A DNA stretch of 64,000 nucleotides from Streptomyces hygroscopicus subsp. hygroscopicus (GCF_030269125.1 NZ_BSSM01000003.1:496001-560000), one strand, 5' to 3'; shown: positions 43,744-53,334, counted from the first letter of the stretch. A program made the numbers and translations. Notes: generated from the letters alone by a model not told the origin.

Positions 43744-45222
43744 TCAGAGCGGGTAGACGGAGTGCCGGTCGGTGAGGGTGACCCAGCGGGTCTCCGTGAA
43801 GAACTCCACGCCCCAGTCGCTGCCGAAGTGGCCGAAGCCGCTGTCCTTGACGCCGCCGACCGGCGCCTGCGGCTCGTCCGCGACCGAGTGGTCGTTGATG
43901 TGGACGTTGCCGTGCCGAAGCCGCCGGGCCACGGCGAGCCCCCTGCCGGCGTTCTCCGTGTAGACCGCGCTGGACAGCCCGTACGCGGTGTCGTTGGCCA
44001 GGTCCACCGCCTGGTCCACGGTGTCGACACGGAAGATCGTCGCGACCGGGCCGAAGACCTCCTCGGAGTAGATCCGCATGTCGGGCGTGACGTTGTCGAG
44101 GACGGTCGCGGGGTAGAACGCGCCCTGGGCGGGCCCGCCGCCGTGCAGCACGGTGGCGCCCTTCTCGACGGCGTCGGCGACCAGAGCGGCGACGCGTTCG
44201 GCGGCCCGCGTGTTGATCATGGGGCCGACGAGGGTGTGCTCGTCGCGCGGGTCACCCTGGCCGAGGGCGCGGACCTTCTCCAGGAAGGCCGCGACGAACT
44301 CGTCCGCTATGCCGCGCTGGAGGACGACCCGGTCGACGGACAGGCAGATCTGGCCGGCGTTCATGAACTTGGCGACGGTGACGCCGGAGGCCGCGTAGGC
44401 CGGGTCGGCATCGTCCAGCACGACGATCGGGTTCTTGCCGCCGAGTTCGAGGATGACGGGCTTCAGGTGCTCCCCTGCGAGCCGGCCGACGATCCGGCCG
44501 ACCGGGGTGGAGCCGGTGAAGTTGACCCGGCGCACCCGCTCGTCCGCGATGAGAGCCTCGACCACGGCGGGCGCGTCCGCGCGGTCGTTGGTCACGACGT
44601 TGACCACACCGTCGGGCACGCCCGCCTCGGCGAGGATGTCGGCGAGGAAGTACCCGGAGGTCACGGGAGCGTCCTCGCTGGGGCGGATCACCACCGGGTT
44701 GCCGGTGGCGAGGGCGACCGCGATGGCCCGGGTGCACAGGATCAGCGGACCGTTCCACGGCACGAACGCGGCGACGACACCCGCCGGTTCGCGCACTGCC
44801 ATCGACCACTCACCCGCGACGTCGCTGGCCAGCAGCGAACCCGTGGGCCGGGTCGCCATGGTCGCCGCCTGCCGCATGAGGTCCACGGACATACGGATGT
44901 TGAACGCGGCCCAGGTCCGGGTGCCGCCGGTCTCACTGACCATGATCTCGGTGAACTCGGCGACCCGCGCCTCCATCAGGTCCGCCGCCTTCTGGAGCAG
45001 CCCGCGGCGCACCGACGGCGCGGTGGCGGCCCACGCCGGGAATGCGGCGTGCGCGGCCTCCACGGCCCGGGTGACGTCCTCGGGGCCGGCGGCGGGCACC
45101 TTCAGATACACCTCGCCGGTCACGGGATCGACATCGTCGGTGCAGCGTCCGGACAGCGCGGGCACGTCCTTGCCCGCGATCAGAAGACCACGGGACGCGG
45201 TTGCGGTGGCGAGGTCGCTCAT
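43744..45222 (-). CDS. Aldehyde dehydrogenase family protein
   Basis: A 492-residue NAD(P)-dependent aldehyde dehydrogenase. Catalytic residues are visible: Asn157 (FVPWNGP), Glu259 (LELGGKNP) and the nucleophile Cys293 (NAGQICLS). FTGSTPVGRIV (235-245) binds the coenzyme. ATG 45222 follows AAGGAG at proper spacing; a GTG at 45228 is too close. It shows similarity to vanillin/benzaldehyde-type dehydrogenases in the NDHSVADEPQAPVGGVKDSGFGHFG region. The neighbouring FUSC exporter and MFS transporters suggest handling of an aromatic aldehyde, but no substrate can be proven. Confidence 0.93.
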   Translation of the reverse strand: MSDLATATASRGLLIAGKDVPALSGRCTDDVDPVTGEVYLKVPAAGPEDVTRAVEAAHAAFPAWAATAPSVRRGLLQKAADLMEARVAEFTEIMVSETGGTRTWAAFNIRMSVDLMRQAATMATRPTGSLLASDVAGEWSMAVREPAGVVAAFVPWNGPLILCTRAIAVALATGNPVVIRPSEDAPVTSGYFLADILAEAGVPDGVVNVVTNDRADAPAVVEALIADERVRRVNFTGSTPVGRIVGRLAGEHLKPVILELGGKNPIVVLDDADPAYAASGVTVAKFMNAGQICLSVDRVVLQRGIADEFVAAFLEKVRALGQGDPRDEHTLVGPMINTRAAERVAALVADAVEKGATVLHGGGPAQGAFYPATVLDNVTPDMRIYSEEVFGPVATIFRVDTVDQAVDLANDTAYGLSSAVYTENAGRGLAVARRLRHGNVHINDHSVADEPQAPVGGVKDSGFGHFGSDWGVEFFTETRWVTLTDRHSVYPL

Positions 45223-45413
45223 GTTCACTCCTTGGCATGCGGTACGTCGGCTGCCCCGGGCACGGAGCCGGCCGCGCGAGGATGTGACGACTGTGTCAAC
45301 CGCGCGTCCTTCGTGGCTGTAAGGCCGCCCTCAGATCACGGTGCGGGGCTGTCTGCGGGCGGTCCGGGGCGACCCCCATGCCGGGGAGTGGGGACAGCCC
45401 GACAACCCGCTGC

Positions 45414-46913
45414 TCAGGCACGGTTCGTGTCGGTTCCGGGCGCCGTGGCGCCGGCGGGCTTCGACGGGGGGAACAGCACCGCGACCGCGATCGCGGTGAG
45501 CACCACGACACCCGCGGCGACGAGGTACGACAGCGCGTACCCGTCCGCCGGTGAACCAGCGTCGCCCGTACGCGCGGCCGCGATCGTGGCGAGCACGGCC
45601 AGCCCCACGGCCGACCCCAGTTGCTGCGCGGTCACGAACATGCTTCCGGCGAGCCCCCGTTGAGCGGTCGGGACGTCGGAGGTGATCGCAACCGAGCTGG
45701 TGGGAAAGGCCAGCCCCATGCCGATGGCCGTCAGCACGATGCCCGGCAGGACGTGGGTGGCGTAGGCGCTGTGCGCGGTGAGCGTCGACAGCCACAGCTG
45801 GCCGCCGCCGACGAACGCCAGCGCGACCAGCAGTGTCCGGCGCAGCCCCAGCCGGGGCTGGAGACGGCGGGTGAGCAGAACGGACACCGCCATCACGATC
45901 GCGGTCGCCGGCACCAGGGCCAGGCCCGTCAGCAGTGTGGACATACCGCGTACCCGTTGCAGGTACAGGGACACGAAGTACACATAGGCCGCCACCACTC
46001 CGCCCAGCAGCACCATCACGACCAGCGCGGTGCGCCGTGCGCGGTCGCGCAGCAGCGTGAGGGGCAGCATGGGCTCCGCGGAGCGGCGCTCGACGAGGAC
46101 GAACCCACCGGTCAGCAGGACGGCGGCGAGGAGCGGCCCGAACGACTGGGCACTGCCGAAGCCGCGCTGCTGGCCCTCGCCGAGCCCGTAGATGAGCGCG
46201 CCGGCCCCGGTGGTGGCCAGCGCCGCACCGGGCAGGTCGAGCCGGCCGGCGGCGGACCCCGGGCGGTCGGCGGGGAGCTTACGGGCCATCAGCCACGCCA
46301 GGACCACGATCACCGGCGGGTTGACCAGCAGGACCGAACGCCATCCGAGGTACTCGGTGAGCACCCCGCCCAGCACGATTCCCGCCGTGGCTCCCGCGGC
46401 ACTGCTGCCCTGGAAGACGCCGAGCGCGTGTGCGCGGGCCTGGGGCGTGGTGTAGGCGTCGGTGAGCACGCCGAGCGCGCCCGGCGCGACGAGGGCGGCG
46501 CTCGCGCCCTGGAACAGCCGAGAGACCACCAGCATCAGCCCCGAGGTGGCGAGGCCGCCGGTGAGCGAGCTGAGTCCGAACGCGGTCAGGCCGATGAGCA
46601 GCGCCCGCCTGCGTCCGATCAGGTCGGCGGCGCGCCCGCCTGCCAGCAGGAGCGCGCCGTACGTCAGCGCGTAGTCGGTCACCACCCACTGGAGACCGGC
46701 GGCGGTGAAACCGAGCTGGCGCTGGATCGCCGGTAGAGCGACGTTGATGATGCTGAAGTCGAGCTGGAGCACGAACTGCGCGGCGGCGGCCAGGATGAGC
46801 ACCCAGCCCGCGCCGGCCGTCGCCGGGCCGGCGCCGTTCCGGGCCGCGTCGGGCCGGACGTCCGGCCCGACGCGACCGGAGGCGGGGAGGGACTCGGAGG
46901 TCGGGTGTGTCAT
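45414..46913 (-). CDS. MFS transporter, DHA2 (EmrB/QacA-like) family
   Basis: A 499-residue membrane transporter with about 14 helices. Helix 1 (ILAAAAQFVLQLDFSIINVALPAIQRQLG) and loop GGRAADLIGRRRALL mark DHA2 exporters; GATAGIVLGGVLTEYLGWRSVLLVNPP is the mid-region signature. ATG 46913 precedes MTHPTSESLPASG. It forms a minus-strand series with the ALDH downstream (about 190 bp away) and the LLM oxidoreductase upstream (57 bp), so cotranscription with the latter is likely. The substrate is unknown. Confidence 0.9.
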   Translation of the reverse strand: MTHPTSESLPASGRVGPDVRPDAARNGAGPATAGAGWVLILAAAAQFVLQLDFSIINVALPAIQRQLGFTAAGLQWVVTDYALTYGALLLAGGRAADLIGRRRALLIGLTAFGLSSLTGGLATSGLMLVVSRLFQGASAALVAPGALGVLTDAYTTPQARAHALGVFQGSSAAGATAGIVLGGVLTEYLGWRSVLLVNPPVIVVLAWLMARKLPADRPGSAAGRLDLPGAALATTGAGALIYGLGEGQQRGFGSAQSFGPLLAAVLLTGGFVLVERRSAEPMLPLTLLRDRARRTALVVMVLLGGVVAAYVYFVSLYLQRVRGMSTLLTGLALVPATAIVMAVSVLLTRRLQPRLGLRRTLLVALAFVGGGQLWLSTLTAHSAYATHVLPGIVLTAIGMGLAFPTSSVAITSDVPTAQRGLAGSMFVTAQQLGSAVGLAVLATIAAARTGDAGSPADGYALSYLVAAGVVVLTAIAVAVLFPPSKPAGATAPGTDTNRA

Positions 46914-46969
46914 GGAGAAGTCCGATCGAGGCAGGGTTCGCGGACGCGGTACCGGCGGATGCGGACGGC

Positions 46970-47881
46970 TCAGGCGGCGCGGCGCTGTCCGGCGACGAGC
47001 CGGCGTGCGGCAGGGATGACGCGCTCGCCGAACAGGCGGATCTGATCCGGGGTTTCGCGCTCCGGTACGAGGTTGACCGCGTCGAACCGCTGCTCGGTGA
47101 CGAAGTGCGCGATGACGCGGGCCCACTGGTCGGGGTTGGCGTGCAGGGGGCGGCCGTTGGGCCCGGACAGCGGCACCTCGACCGGTGTCGTGGAACCGGT
47201 GACGGAGCCGACCAGCTGGATCACCCGGCGGATGTCCCGCGGGGAGCGGCCGGCGGCGCGCGCGGCGGCGTCGATGGCGTCCTGCGCGGCCGGCTTGGTC
47301 TCGAACGGCGTGGCCAGCGGCGCGATCCAGCCGTCGGCGCGGCGGCCCAGCAGATCCAGCATGCGGGGGCCGGAGGCACCCAGCCAGATCCCCACGGGAT
47401 GGACGGGAGCGGGCCCGGTGGCGACGGCGTCGAGGGAGTACGTCGTGCCCGGGAGGGTGACCGACGGGTGCGGTTCCCACATGGCCCGCAGCACGGTGAT
47501 CGCCTCGTCGATCGCGTTCACGGTCTGACCGGGGGTCCAGGTGGGGCCGCCGAGGCCCGCGATCTGCGGCCAGGACCGGCCGCCGCCGAGCCCGAGGTCG
47601 AACCGGCCCCCGGACAGCACGTCGAGGCTGGCCGCGGTCTTCGCGAGGAGGGGAGCCGGGCGCAGGGGCAGGTTGGCGACGTCGGTGAGGAAGCGCAGGG
47701 TGCTCGTGCGGGCCGCGAGATGACCGATGAGGACGTAGGGATCGAGGAAGTCCGGGACGTACGGATGGTCCTGGACGGCGGCGAAGTCGAATCCGCTGCC
47801 CTCGGCGGCCTGGGCGTTGTCGATGACGAGCGCGTTGTCACGGTGGGGGCTGAGGAAGACGCCGAAGCGGATGGCGGTCAC
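46970..47881 (-). CDS. Luciferase-like (LLM, probably F420) oxidoreductase
   Basis: A 303-residue TIM-barrel LLM-class protein. Patterns are RFGVFLSPHRDNA, DFAAVQDHPYVPDFLDPYVL, LAAR-TSTLRFLTDVANLPLRPAPLLAKTAASLDVLSGGRFDLGLGGG, and WLGASGPRMLDLLGRRADGW. GTG 47881 is the start; no better Met precedes the first strand. It sits 57 bp from the MFS gene and 77 bp from an NmrA protein, in a five-gene minus-strand run. It probably reduces or oxidises a small molecule using F420H2 or FMN. Confidence 0.88.
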   Translation of the reverse strand: MTAIRFGVFLSPHRDNALVIDNAQAAEGSGFDFAAVQDHPYVPDFLDPYVLIGHLAARTSTLRFLTDVANLPLRPAPLLAKTAASLDVLSGGRFDLGLGGGRSWPQIAGLGGPTWTPGQTVNAIDEAITVLRAMWEPHPSVTLPGTTYSLDAVATGPAPVHPVGIWLGASGPRMLDLLGRRADGWIAPLATPFETKPAAQDAIDAAARAAGRSPRDIRRVIQLVGSVTGSTTPVEVPLSGPNGRPLHANPDQWARVIAHFVTEQRFDAVNLVPERETPDQIRLFGERVIPAARRLVAGQRRAA

Positions 47882-47957
47882 GGGGATTCCTGCCTTTCAG
47901 GGTCTGGGTCGGCTTCAGGGGCCGGGCAAGATCGCGCGGCCCGCGGTGGTACGGGGC

Positions 47958-48599
47958 TCAGGAACCGGCGGTGAACCGGCGCCGTGGGAAGCGGTTCTGC
48001 TCCAGTTCGTCGACGAGGACCGCCGCGAAGTCCCCTTCGGTGACCGCGCTGTCGCCGTCGGCGTTGACGACGGCCTCGTCGCCCGCCCGCACGACGTGGC
48101 GGCCGGTCTTCTCTCCCGGGAGCAGGTATTGCGGCGGAGGAGTGAAAGTCCACTCGACGTCGTCCCCGGCGCCCTCCAGGATTCGCGGCGCTTCCGCCTG
48201 GGCCAGTGCCTCGGCCCGGTACCGCTTGGGGAACCCGGGCGCGTCCACGGCCCGCGGGCCGGGGGCGACGTGGAGGCTGCCGCCCCCGCCGACGAACGCG
48301 ATGCGCCGGACGCCGGCCCGCGGGGCGGGCTCGAGCAGCAGGGCGGCCGTGGCGGGGATGCGCGAGCGGTCGGCGGTGGTCCGGTCGGTCACCGACGGGA
48401 CGATGACGTAGCTGCCGGCGACGGCGTCGGCGATCGAGTCCCGGTCGTCGAGGCAGGCGGGTACCGCTCGGGCTCCCCTGATCGCGGCCGGCGCGGCCGG
48501 GTCGCGGCCGATGGCCATCACCTCGTGTCCTCGGGCGAGCGCCTCGCGGGCGATCGCTCCGCCGAGCCGGCCGGAGGCTCCGATGATGGCGATGTCCAC
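47958..48599 (-). CDS. NAD(P)-binding atypical SDR (NmrA/NAD-epimerase-like)
   Basis: A 213-residue Rossmann-fold protein. IAIIGASGRLGGAIAREALARGH (3-25) is the dinucleotide-binding GxxGxxG motif, and AFVGGGGSLHV and PRYRAEAL-like regions fit the YwnB/YhfK group of atypical SDRs. It lacks the Tyr-x-x-x-Lys of classical SDRs. GTG 48599 follows CAGGAG by 10 bp. It is part of the minus-strand run between an LLM and an MFS gene. Confidence 0.87.
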   Translation of the reverse strand: MDIAIIGASGRLGGAIAREALARGHEVMAIGRDPAAPAAIRGARAVPACLDDRDSIADAVAGSYVIVPSVTDRTTADRSRIPATAALLLEPAPRAGVRRIAFVGGGGSLHVAPGPRAVDAPGFPKRYRAEALAQAEAPRILEGAGDDVEWTFTPPPQYLLPGEKTGRHVVRAGDEAVVNADGDSAVTEGDFAAVLVDELEQNRFPRRRFTAGS

Positions 48600-48658
48600 T
48601 GCTGTGCCGCTCCTGTCGGGTGAAGAGGTGGGGTGTGACCGAGAGGTGAGGGGGCGGG

Positions 48659-49927
48659 TCAGGCGGTGGCCGAGCGGCGCCGGGCCAGGACGGCGACCGC
48701 GCCGAGCAGGACCACGAGCAGGCCGGCGAACCAGGTCATCACCGTGACCGCGGCGAAGGAGCGGGTGGCCACACCGATACCGACGGCCGGCACCGTCAGT
48801 CCGAGGTAGGAGATCAGGAACAGTCCGGCGAGGGCCTCACTGCGCTTGGCGGGCACGGCCAGTGCGGCGACGGTGCCGAGGGACGCCTTGAAGAGCACGC
48901 CCGCGCCGATGCCGGCGACGATTCCGCCCACGAGGAAGACGGCCAGAGTGGCGGTGTGCATCCCGATGACGAGCGTCACCACGCCGACCGCCTGGGCCGA
49001 CATCCCCAGCTTCCGCTTGGCTGCGGTGGTCAGGCGGGAGGTCAGGCTCTGCGCGGCGGCCGCGGCGCCGAAGACGGCGAAGACGATCAGACCGGCGAGC
49101 GCGCGGGAGGAGTGGTGCAGCGAGCCGGCGACGAATCCCGGTGCCACGGAGGTGAACAGGCCGAAGACGGCGAAGGAGGCGAATCCGGCGGCCGCGGCGG
49201 CGGTGTATCCGGCCCGGTCGTCGACGTCCACCGAGATGCGCTGGGGCCGGTAGGCGGGCCTGACGAACTGTTCCTCGACCGTCTCGGGCGTCAGCGCGAT
49301 CGCGGCGATGCTTGCCAGCAGCAGGACGGCGAACACCATGTAGGGGGTGCGCAGCGGGCCGGTGACCCACTGGGCCAGGACGCCGGCGACGAGCGGGCCG
49401 ATGCCGAGGCCGCCGATGTTGGCGGCGGTCGACACCAGTTCGAAGCGCTGGGGGGAGGCGCCGGGCCGGTGCGCGGTGTGCAGTTCGTGCAGGTGGGCCG
49501 TCGCGGTGGCGGTGACCATGCCCACGCCGAGCCCGGTGATGACCCTGGCGGCGAGCAGGACGGGCAGCGACGTGTTCGTCAGGAAGAGCACGGCGGCGAT
49601 CAGTTCCAGGCCGATCGCCGGCATGAGGATCTTCTTGCGGCCGACCCAGTCCGATATGTGACCGGCCAGCACCAGACTGATCACGACGCCCACCGCGTAG
49701 GCGGCGAAGACGACCGTGACCATGAAGGTGGAGAACCCGTCCTTCGCCATGTACAGCGGGTACAGCGGGGTGGGCACGGTGGAGAACGCCATCGAGGTCA
49801 GGAACGCGAAGGCGATGAGTGAGAACCCGATGCCGTGGCGCCGGGCACTGGCGCGGCGCCGGGCGGGACCGTGCGCACCGGCTGTCGCGGCGGGCTTCTT
49901 GTGGGACGCGGGGATCGACTGCGCCAT
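48659..49927 (-). CDS. MFS transporter (12-helix type)
   Basis: A 422-residue, 12-helix major-facilitator protein. The N-terminal 30 residues are a soluble, Ala/Arg-rich tail; helix 1 follows (IGFSLIAFAFLTSMAFSTVPTPLYPLY), and the loop 2-3 motif is GHISDWVGRKKIL. It lacks the DHA2 extra helices. ATG 49927 is the start. It is divergent from the LysR gene at 50050 with an inverted-repeat site between, so LysR control is likely. The substrate is unknown. Confidence 0.88.
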   Translation of the reverse strand: MAQSIPASHKKPAATAGAHGPARRRASARRHGIGFSLIAFAFLTSMAFSTVPTPLYPLYMAKDGFSTFMVTVVFAAYAVGVVISLVLAGHISDWVGRKKILMPAIGLELIAAVLFLTNTSLPVLLAARVITGLGVGMVTATATAHLHELHTAHRPGASPQRFELVSTAANIGGLGIGPLVAGVLAQWVTGPLRTPYMVFAVLLLASIAAIALTPETVEEQFVRPAYRPQRISVDVDDRAGYTAAAAAGFASFAVFGLFTSVAPGFVAGSLHHSSRALAGLIVFAVFGAAAAAQSLTSRLTTAAKRKLGMSAQAVGVVTLVIGMHTATLAVFLVGGIVAGIGAGVLFKASLGTVAALAVPAKRSEALAGLFLISYLGLTVPAVGIGVATRSFAAVTVMTWFAGLLVVLLGAVAVLARRRSATA

Positions 49928-49999
49928 GACGGGCTTCTCCAGACCTGAGGCGAGCGGTTGTTTGAGCGTTTAACAGAATGGCTCGCGAGAACCATCTCG

Positions 50000-50015
50000 T
50001 CCAACGAAAGTTGGA
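50000..50015. promoter_or_regulatory. Inverted repeat between MFS and LysR genes
   Basis: TCCAAC (50000-50005) and GTTGGA (50010-50015) form a 6-bp inverted repeat with a 4-bp centre, in the 122-bp divergent gap. Its position 35 bp upstream of the LysR start suits a LysR-type operator, although the classical T-N11-A motif is not clear. Confidence 0.4.
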
Positions 50016-50049
50016 GACCGTGACCATCTCTATGGGAGATACTTGGTGG

Positions 50050-50934
50050 ATGGAACTGCGTCAGCTCGCATGCTTCGTCGCCGTGGCCGACGAAGGGAAC
50101 TTCACCCGCGCCGCGGCCCGGCTGCACATCGTCCAGTCCGCGGTGTCCAGCACGATCAAGAGTCTCGAACGTGAACTCGACACGCCGCTGCTGGACCGCA
50201 ACTCCAAGCGGGTGCTCCTCACCGACGCCGGCGCCGCACTGCTTCCGCGCGCACGCGCCGCGCTGCACGCCGCGCAGGAGGCGGCGGACGCGGTCGCCGA
50301 GGTCCGCGGCGGGCTGCGCGGCACCCTGCGGCTGGGGACACTGACCTCGGTCCGGGTGCTCGATCTCCCGGCGCTGCTCGGCGAGTTCCACCGCCGGCAC
50401 CCCGGTGTGCTGCTCCAGACCAGCGCGCTCCCGTCCGGCTCGCAGGGCCTGGTGGAAGCGCTCCTCGAACGGCGCCTCGACCTCGCCTTCGTCTCCCTGC
50501 CGGGCCCGCGCCCCGCGGGCATCACGCTGACCGATCTCACCAGTTCGGTCCTCGACCTGGTCGTCCCGGCGGGCCACCCGCTGGCGCGGCGCGAGAGCGT
50601 GTCCCTCGCCGACCTGAGCGGGCTCGACTTCGTCGACTCCCCGGTGGGATACGGCAATCGCACGGTCGCCGACCGCGCCTTCGCCGCCGCGTCCGTGGCC
50701 CGCCGGGTCGCCGTGGAGATCACCGATGTCGCCACCGGAGTGGACTTCGTACGGCACGGCCTCGGCGTGGCCCTGCTGCCCCGGTTCGCCCTCCGGGCGG
50801 CCGAGGACGTCGCCACGCTCACGGTGCACGACGCCGACCTGAACTGGCCGCTCTCGCTCGCCGTGGCGAGCGGGCACAGACCCGGCGCCGCGGCCCGCGC
50901 CCTGATCGAGATGGCCCGCGAGTTCGTGGCCTGA
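50050..50934 (+). CDS. LysR-family transcriptional regulator
   Basis: A 294-residue LysR regulator. The N-terminal winged helix (MELRQLACFVAVADEGNFTRAAARLHIVQSAVSSTIKSLERELDTPLLDR) is followed by a substrate-binding domain (95-290). ATG 50050 is chosen because alignment to the family starts there; upstream reading adds 24 residues without a clear reason. It is divergent from the 12-helix MFS gene and probably controls it together with the co-directional minus-strand run. The inducer is unknown. Confidence 0.93.
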   Translation: MELRQLACFVAVADEGNFTRAAARLHIVQSAVSSTIKSLERELDTPLLDRNSKRVLLTDAGAALLPRARAALHAAQEAADAVAEVRGGLRGTLRLGTLTSVRVLDLPALLGEFHRRHPGVLLQTSALPSGSQGLVEALLERRLDLAFVSLPGPRPAGITLTDLTSSVLDLVVPAGHPLARRESVSLADLSGLDFVDSPVGYGNRTVADRAFAAASVARRVAVEITDVATGVDFVRHGLGVALLPRFALRAAEDVATLTVHDADLNWPLSLAVASGHRPGAAARALIEMAREFVA

Positions 50935-51041
50935 CCGGGCCGGCCGGCGAGCAGCACCGGGCCGGCTCCGGCACCCCGGAGCCGGCCGATCGTCGTCGCG
51001 CTCACTCACCGGGGCAACGTATGGCCGTCACATGGACTGGG

Positions 51042-51353
51042 TCATGACATGAATGTGCGAGAACCACCGGCATACCCCGCGTACGCCGTCGGCCTCGGTC
51101 CGCCGCTCCCCGGGACTCCAGGCGAGGGAGTGGGCGGTGACCACCCACTGCCGGTTGCCGTTGCCGAAACGGAGGTCCCGCTGGGCCGAGGCAGCGCGAT
51201 GTTCACGATGGTGGCGTCCAGCACCACCATCGGCCGGGCCAGGGCGATGACGCCGAGTACCGACCAGCGTCGGCTGTCCCCCCGCGCAGGAGGCGCGACC
51301 CCGTGGTCGGGCGCGGTGGCGGAGCGGTGGTCGTCATGACTCATCGAGGGCAC
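51042..51353 (-). pseudogene. MFS transporter, N-terminal fragment
   Basis: RRWSVLGVIALARPMVVLDATIVNIALP is helix 1 of a DHA2-type MFS protein. The next residues belong to another frame (SAQRDL-type and QWVVTA-type patterns can be read across a frameshift near 51190), and the coding sequence stops at 51042. Only about 60 to 90 codons of a roughly 500-codon gene survive. Confidence 0.65.
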
Positions 51354-51563
51354 GCCGGGAGCCGGCGGGACCTGGCGAGGGCACCGAACCGGCTGCTACC
51401 CCGCAAGCGGGCGTGCTCGCGGGGGAGAGGCGCACTGCCGCCCCGCCGGAGCCGGGCTCGGACCGTCTCCCACCCTCTTTTCCGCCACCGCGTTCAGCCA
51501 TGGAGACCGCACCAGGACCGCGTACGGCGGTCCGTGGGGAGCGCCCCACAGCCGTCGGGGGTG

Positions 51564-51923
51564 TCAGGGCTCTCGCGCGCCGGGTACCGGAATCCAGGTG
51601 TGCGACCAGACGGCGAGCGCGTCCAGGACCGGTTCCAGCTCGCGGCCCTTGCGGGTGAGGCGGTACTCGACCTCGACGGGGGTCGTGGAGAGCACATGGC
51701 GTTCCACCAGTCCGTCGCGTTGCAGTCCGCGCAGGCGCTGCGCCAGCATGGTGTCGCTGATTCCCGGGATCGCGCCCCTGATCTGCGTGTAGCGCAGCCG
51801 GCCCGAGAACAGTGCCCGCAGGATGGCACCGGTCCACCGCGCACCGATCATCTCGATCGCCGTATGGAAGCGGGCGCAGACGGCATGGCCGTCCTCGCCC
51901 GTCGGCACCTGCCCCGGTGTCAC
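51564..51923 (-). CDS. HxlR-family transcriptional regulator
   Basis: A 119-residue MarR/HxlR-type winged-helix protein. Patterns are FHTAIEMIGARWTGAILRALFSGRLRYTQIRGAIPGISDTMLAQRLRGLQRDGLVERHV and VEYRLTRKGRELEPVLDALAVWS. The GTG at 51923 overlaps the intended stop (TGA 51920-51922) of the flavin-reductase gene, an original GTGA coupling. Because the reductase is frameshifted, its shifted frame now runs in phase straight into this gene, giving a possible fused 314-residue reading. HxlR proteins sense redox or electrophile stress and often control the adjacent reductase. Confidence 0.85.
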   Translation of the reverse strand: MTPGQVPTGEDGHAVCARFHTAIEMIGARWTGAILRALFSGRLRYTQIRGAIPGISDTMLAQRLRGLQRDGLVERHVLSTTPVEVEYRLTRKGRELEPVLDALAVWSHTWIPVPGAREP

Positions 51924-52496
51924 GAAGCGGCCGACTCCCGCAGCGGGCGCAGTGCCTCGGTCATGCGCACCAGTTCGTCGAGCATGGCGTCGGCGGCGCC
52001 GCGCATGATGTCGTTGGGCACCAGCCGCTTGTCCTCGTCGATGAAGGTTCACGAACGGGATCGACACCGCCTCGAAGACCGGCGTCATCTTCAGGGTGGT
52101 GACCACCTGCTTGATCATCTGCGCCGCGCGCGTGCCCGCGGAGACGCCGCCGTAACTGACCATGCCGACCGGCTTGTACTGCCACTCGTTGTGCAGGTAG
52201 TCGATCGCGTTCTTCAGTTCGGCGTTGTAGCCGAAGTTGTACTCCGGCATCACGAAGACGAATGCGTCCGCCTCGGAGATCTTCGCACTCCAGTCGAGGG
52301 TGTGCTGGTGCGTGTAACGGCCGAGGCGCGGATGGTGGGGCTCGTTCATGAAGGGGAGGTTCACCTCCGCCAGGTCGACCACCTCTGTCTCGGTGAAGCC
52401 GCCGTGCTCCGCCGCCTCCTTCTCGATCCATTCGGCGACGCTCGGCCCGACCCGGCCGGGGCGCGTGCTGGCCACGATGATCTCAAGCTTGCTCAT
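51920..52496 (-). pseudogene. NAD(P)H-dependent FMN reductase, one-base frameshift
   Basis: MSKLEIIVASTRPGRVGPSVAEW begins a flavodoxin-fold NADPH:FMN reductase. FVFVMPEYNFGYNAELKNAIDYL (about 82-104) and KPVGMVSYGGVSAGTRAAQ are family signatures. At about residue 150 (near 52047) an extra base changes VNFIDEDKRLVPN to VNLHRRGQ. The correct frame can be followed to ESAAS and a stop at 51920. The span of 577 bp is 3n+1, as expected of a single insertion. Residues 1-150 remain readable and may fuse to HxlR. A sequencing error is possible. Confidence 0.8.
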
Positions 52497-52626
52497 GTCT
52501 CCGCCCACTCTCTACATGACTGAGTGACAACACCTGAGATGAGCTTAGTCAATAAATTTTTCTTAGTGTGGAAGCATGGTCGAGAACTGGCCATATCTCC
52601 ACGACATGTGGGTGAGGTGCAGGGAC

Positions 52627-53334
52627 TCAATGCTGTCCCTCCGGACTGATGTTGTGTTCACGGGTCAGCCGAAGTGCTTCCTCGCGGTCTCGCCGGTCCA
52701 GGGCGTCCACCAGCGCGCGATGCAGCTCATGACGCCGTGCGACGTACTCGCCGAGCGGCTGATCGCCGTCGGGCAGTACGGACAGCGTGTGGCTCTCGAT
52801 GAGCTCGAGCAGACTGGTGTAGAGCGAGCTGAGCAGGGCGTTCGGGCTGATGGCGGCGATGGCGGCGTGCAGCCGCCAGTTGGCGCGGACGAAGGCGGCC
52901 GCGTCCCCCTCGTCGGCGGCCGCCGCCATGGCGGCGAGGTGTTCCCGCAGCCTGGCGATGTCGGCGGGGGAGGCGTGCCACAGTGCGTCCTCGACGATCA
53001 GCGGTTCGAGTGCGTCCCGGATGCGTACGGCGTCGGCGACGTCGTTCTGCCGGGTGTCCAGGGCGAGGACGGAGTTGCCGAGCCGGACCATGGGCGACTG
53101 CTCGGCGCTGAACAGTCCGCCGCCGGGGCCGGGGCGCACGGTGACCAGTCCGCGGGCCTGGAGCAGTCGCAGCGCCTCGTTGAAGGTACCGACCGAGACC
53201 TCGCACAAGGTGCGCAGCTCCTCCTTCGTGCCGAGGCGGGAGCCTGGTGGCACGCTGCTGACCAGCTGCGCGACCCGTTCGGCCGCCCGTTCGGCCCGTC
53301 CGGAGGCCGCGGGGCGGCCGGGGACGACGGTCAC
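52627..53334 (-). CDS. GntR-family regulator, FadR/FCD type
   Basis: A 235-residue regulator with an N-terminal winged helix (RAAERVAQLVSSVPPGSRLGTKEELRTLCEVSVGTFNEALRLLQARGLV) and a helical FCD ligand domain with metal-site residues in DALEPLIVEDALW and HAAIAAIS. GTG 53334 follows CAGGAGG. It is divergent from a fumarylacetoacetate-hydrolase-like gene (236 bp away), and two matching operator-like sites lie between, so it very likely represses that FAH/dioxygenase pair. Confidence 0.9.
   Translation of the reverse strand: MTVVPGRPAASGRAERAAERVAQLVSSVPPGSRLGTKEELRTLCEVSVGTFNEALRLLQARGLVTVRPGPGGGLFSAEQSPMVRLGNSVLALDTRQNDVADAVRIRDALEPLIVEDALWHASPADIARLREHLAAMAAAADEGDAAAFVRANWRLHAAIAAISPNALLSSLYTSLLELIESHTLSVLPDGDQPLGEYVARRHELHRALVDALDRRDREEALRLTREHNISPEGQH

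Noticed and set aside
42742..45663. 973-residue plus-strand open frame
   Set aside because: It runs antisense to the FUSC and aldehyde dehydrogenase genes, which have clear catalytic or membrane motifs. The frame is a GC-rich shadow without domain or ribosome site.
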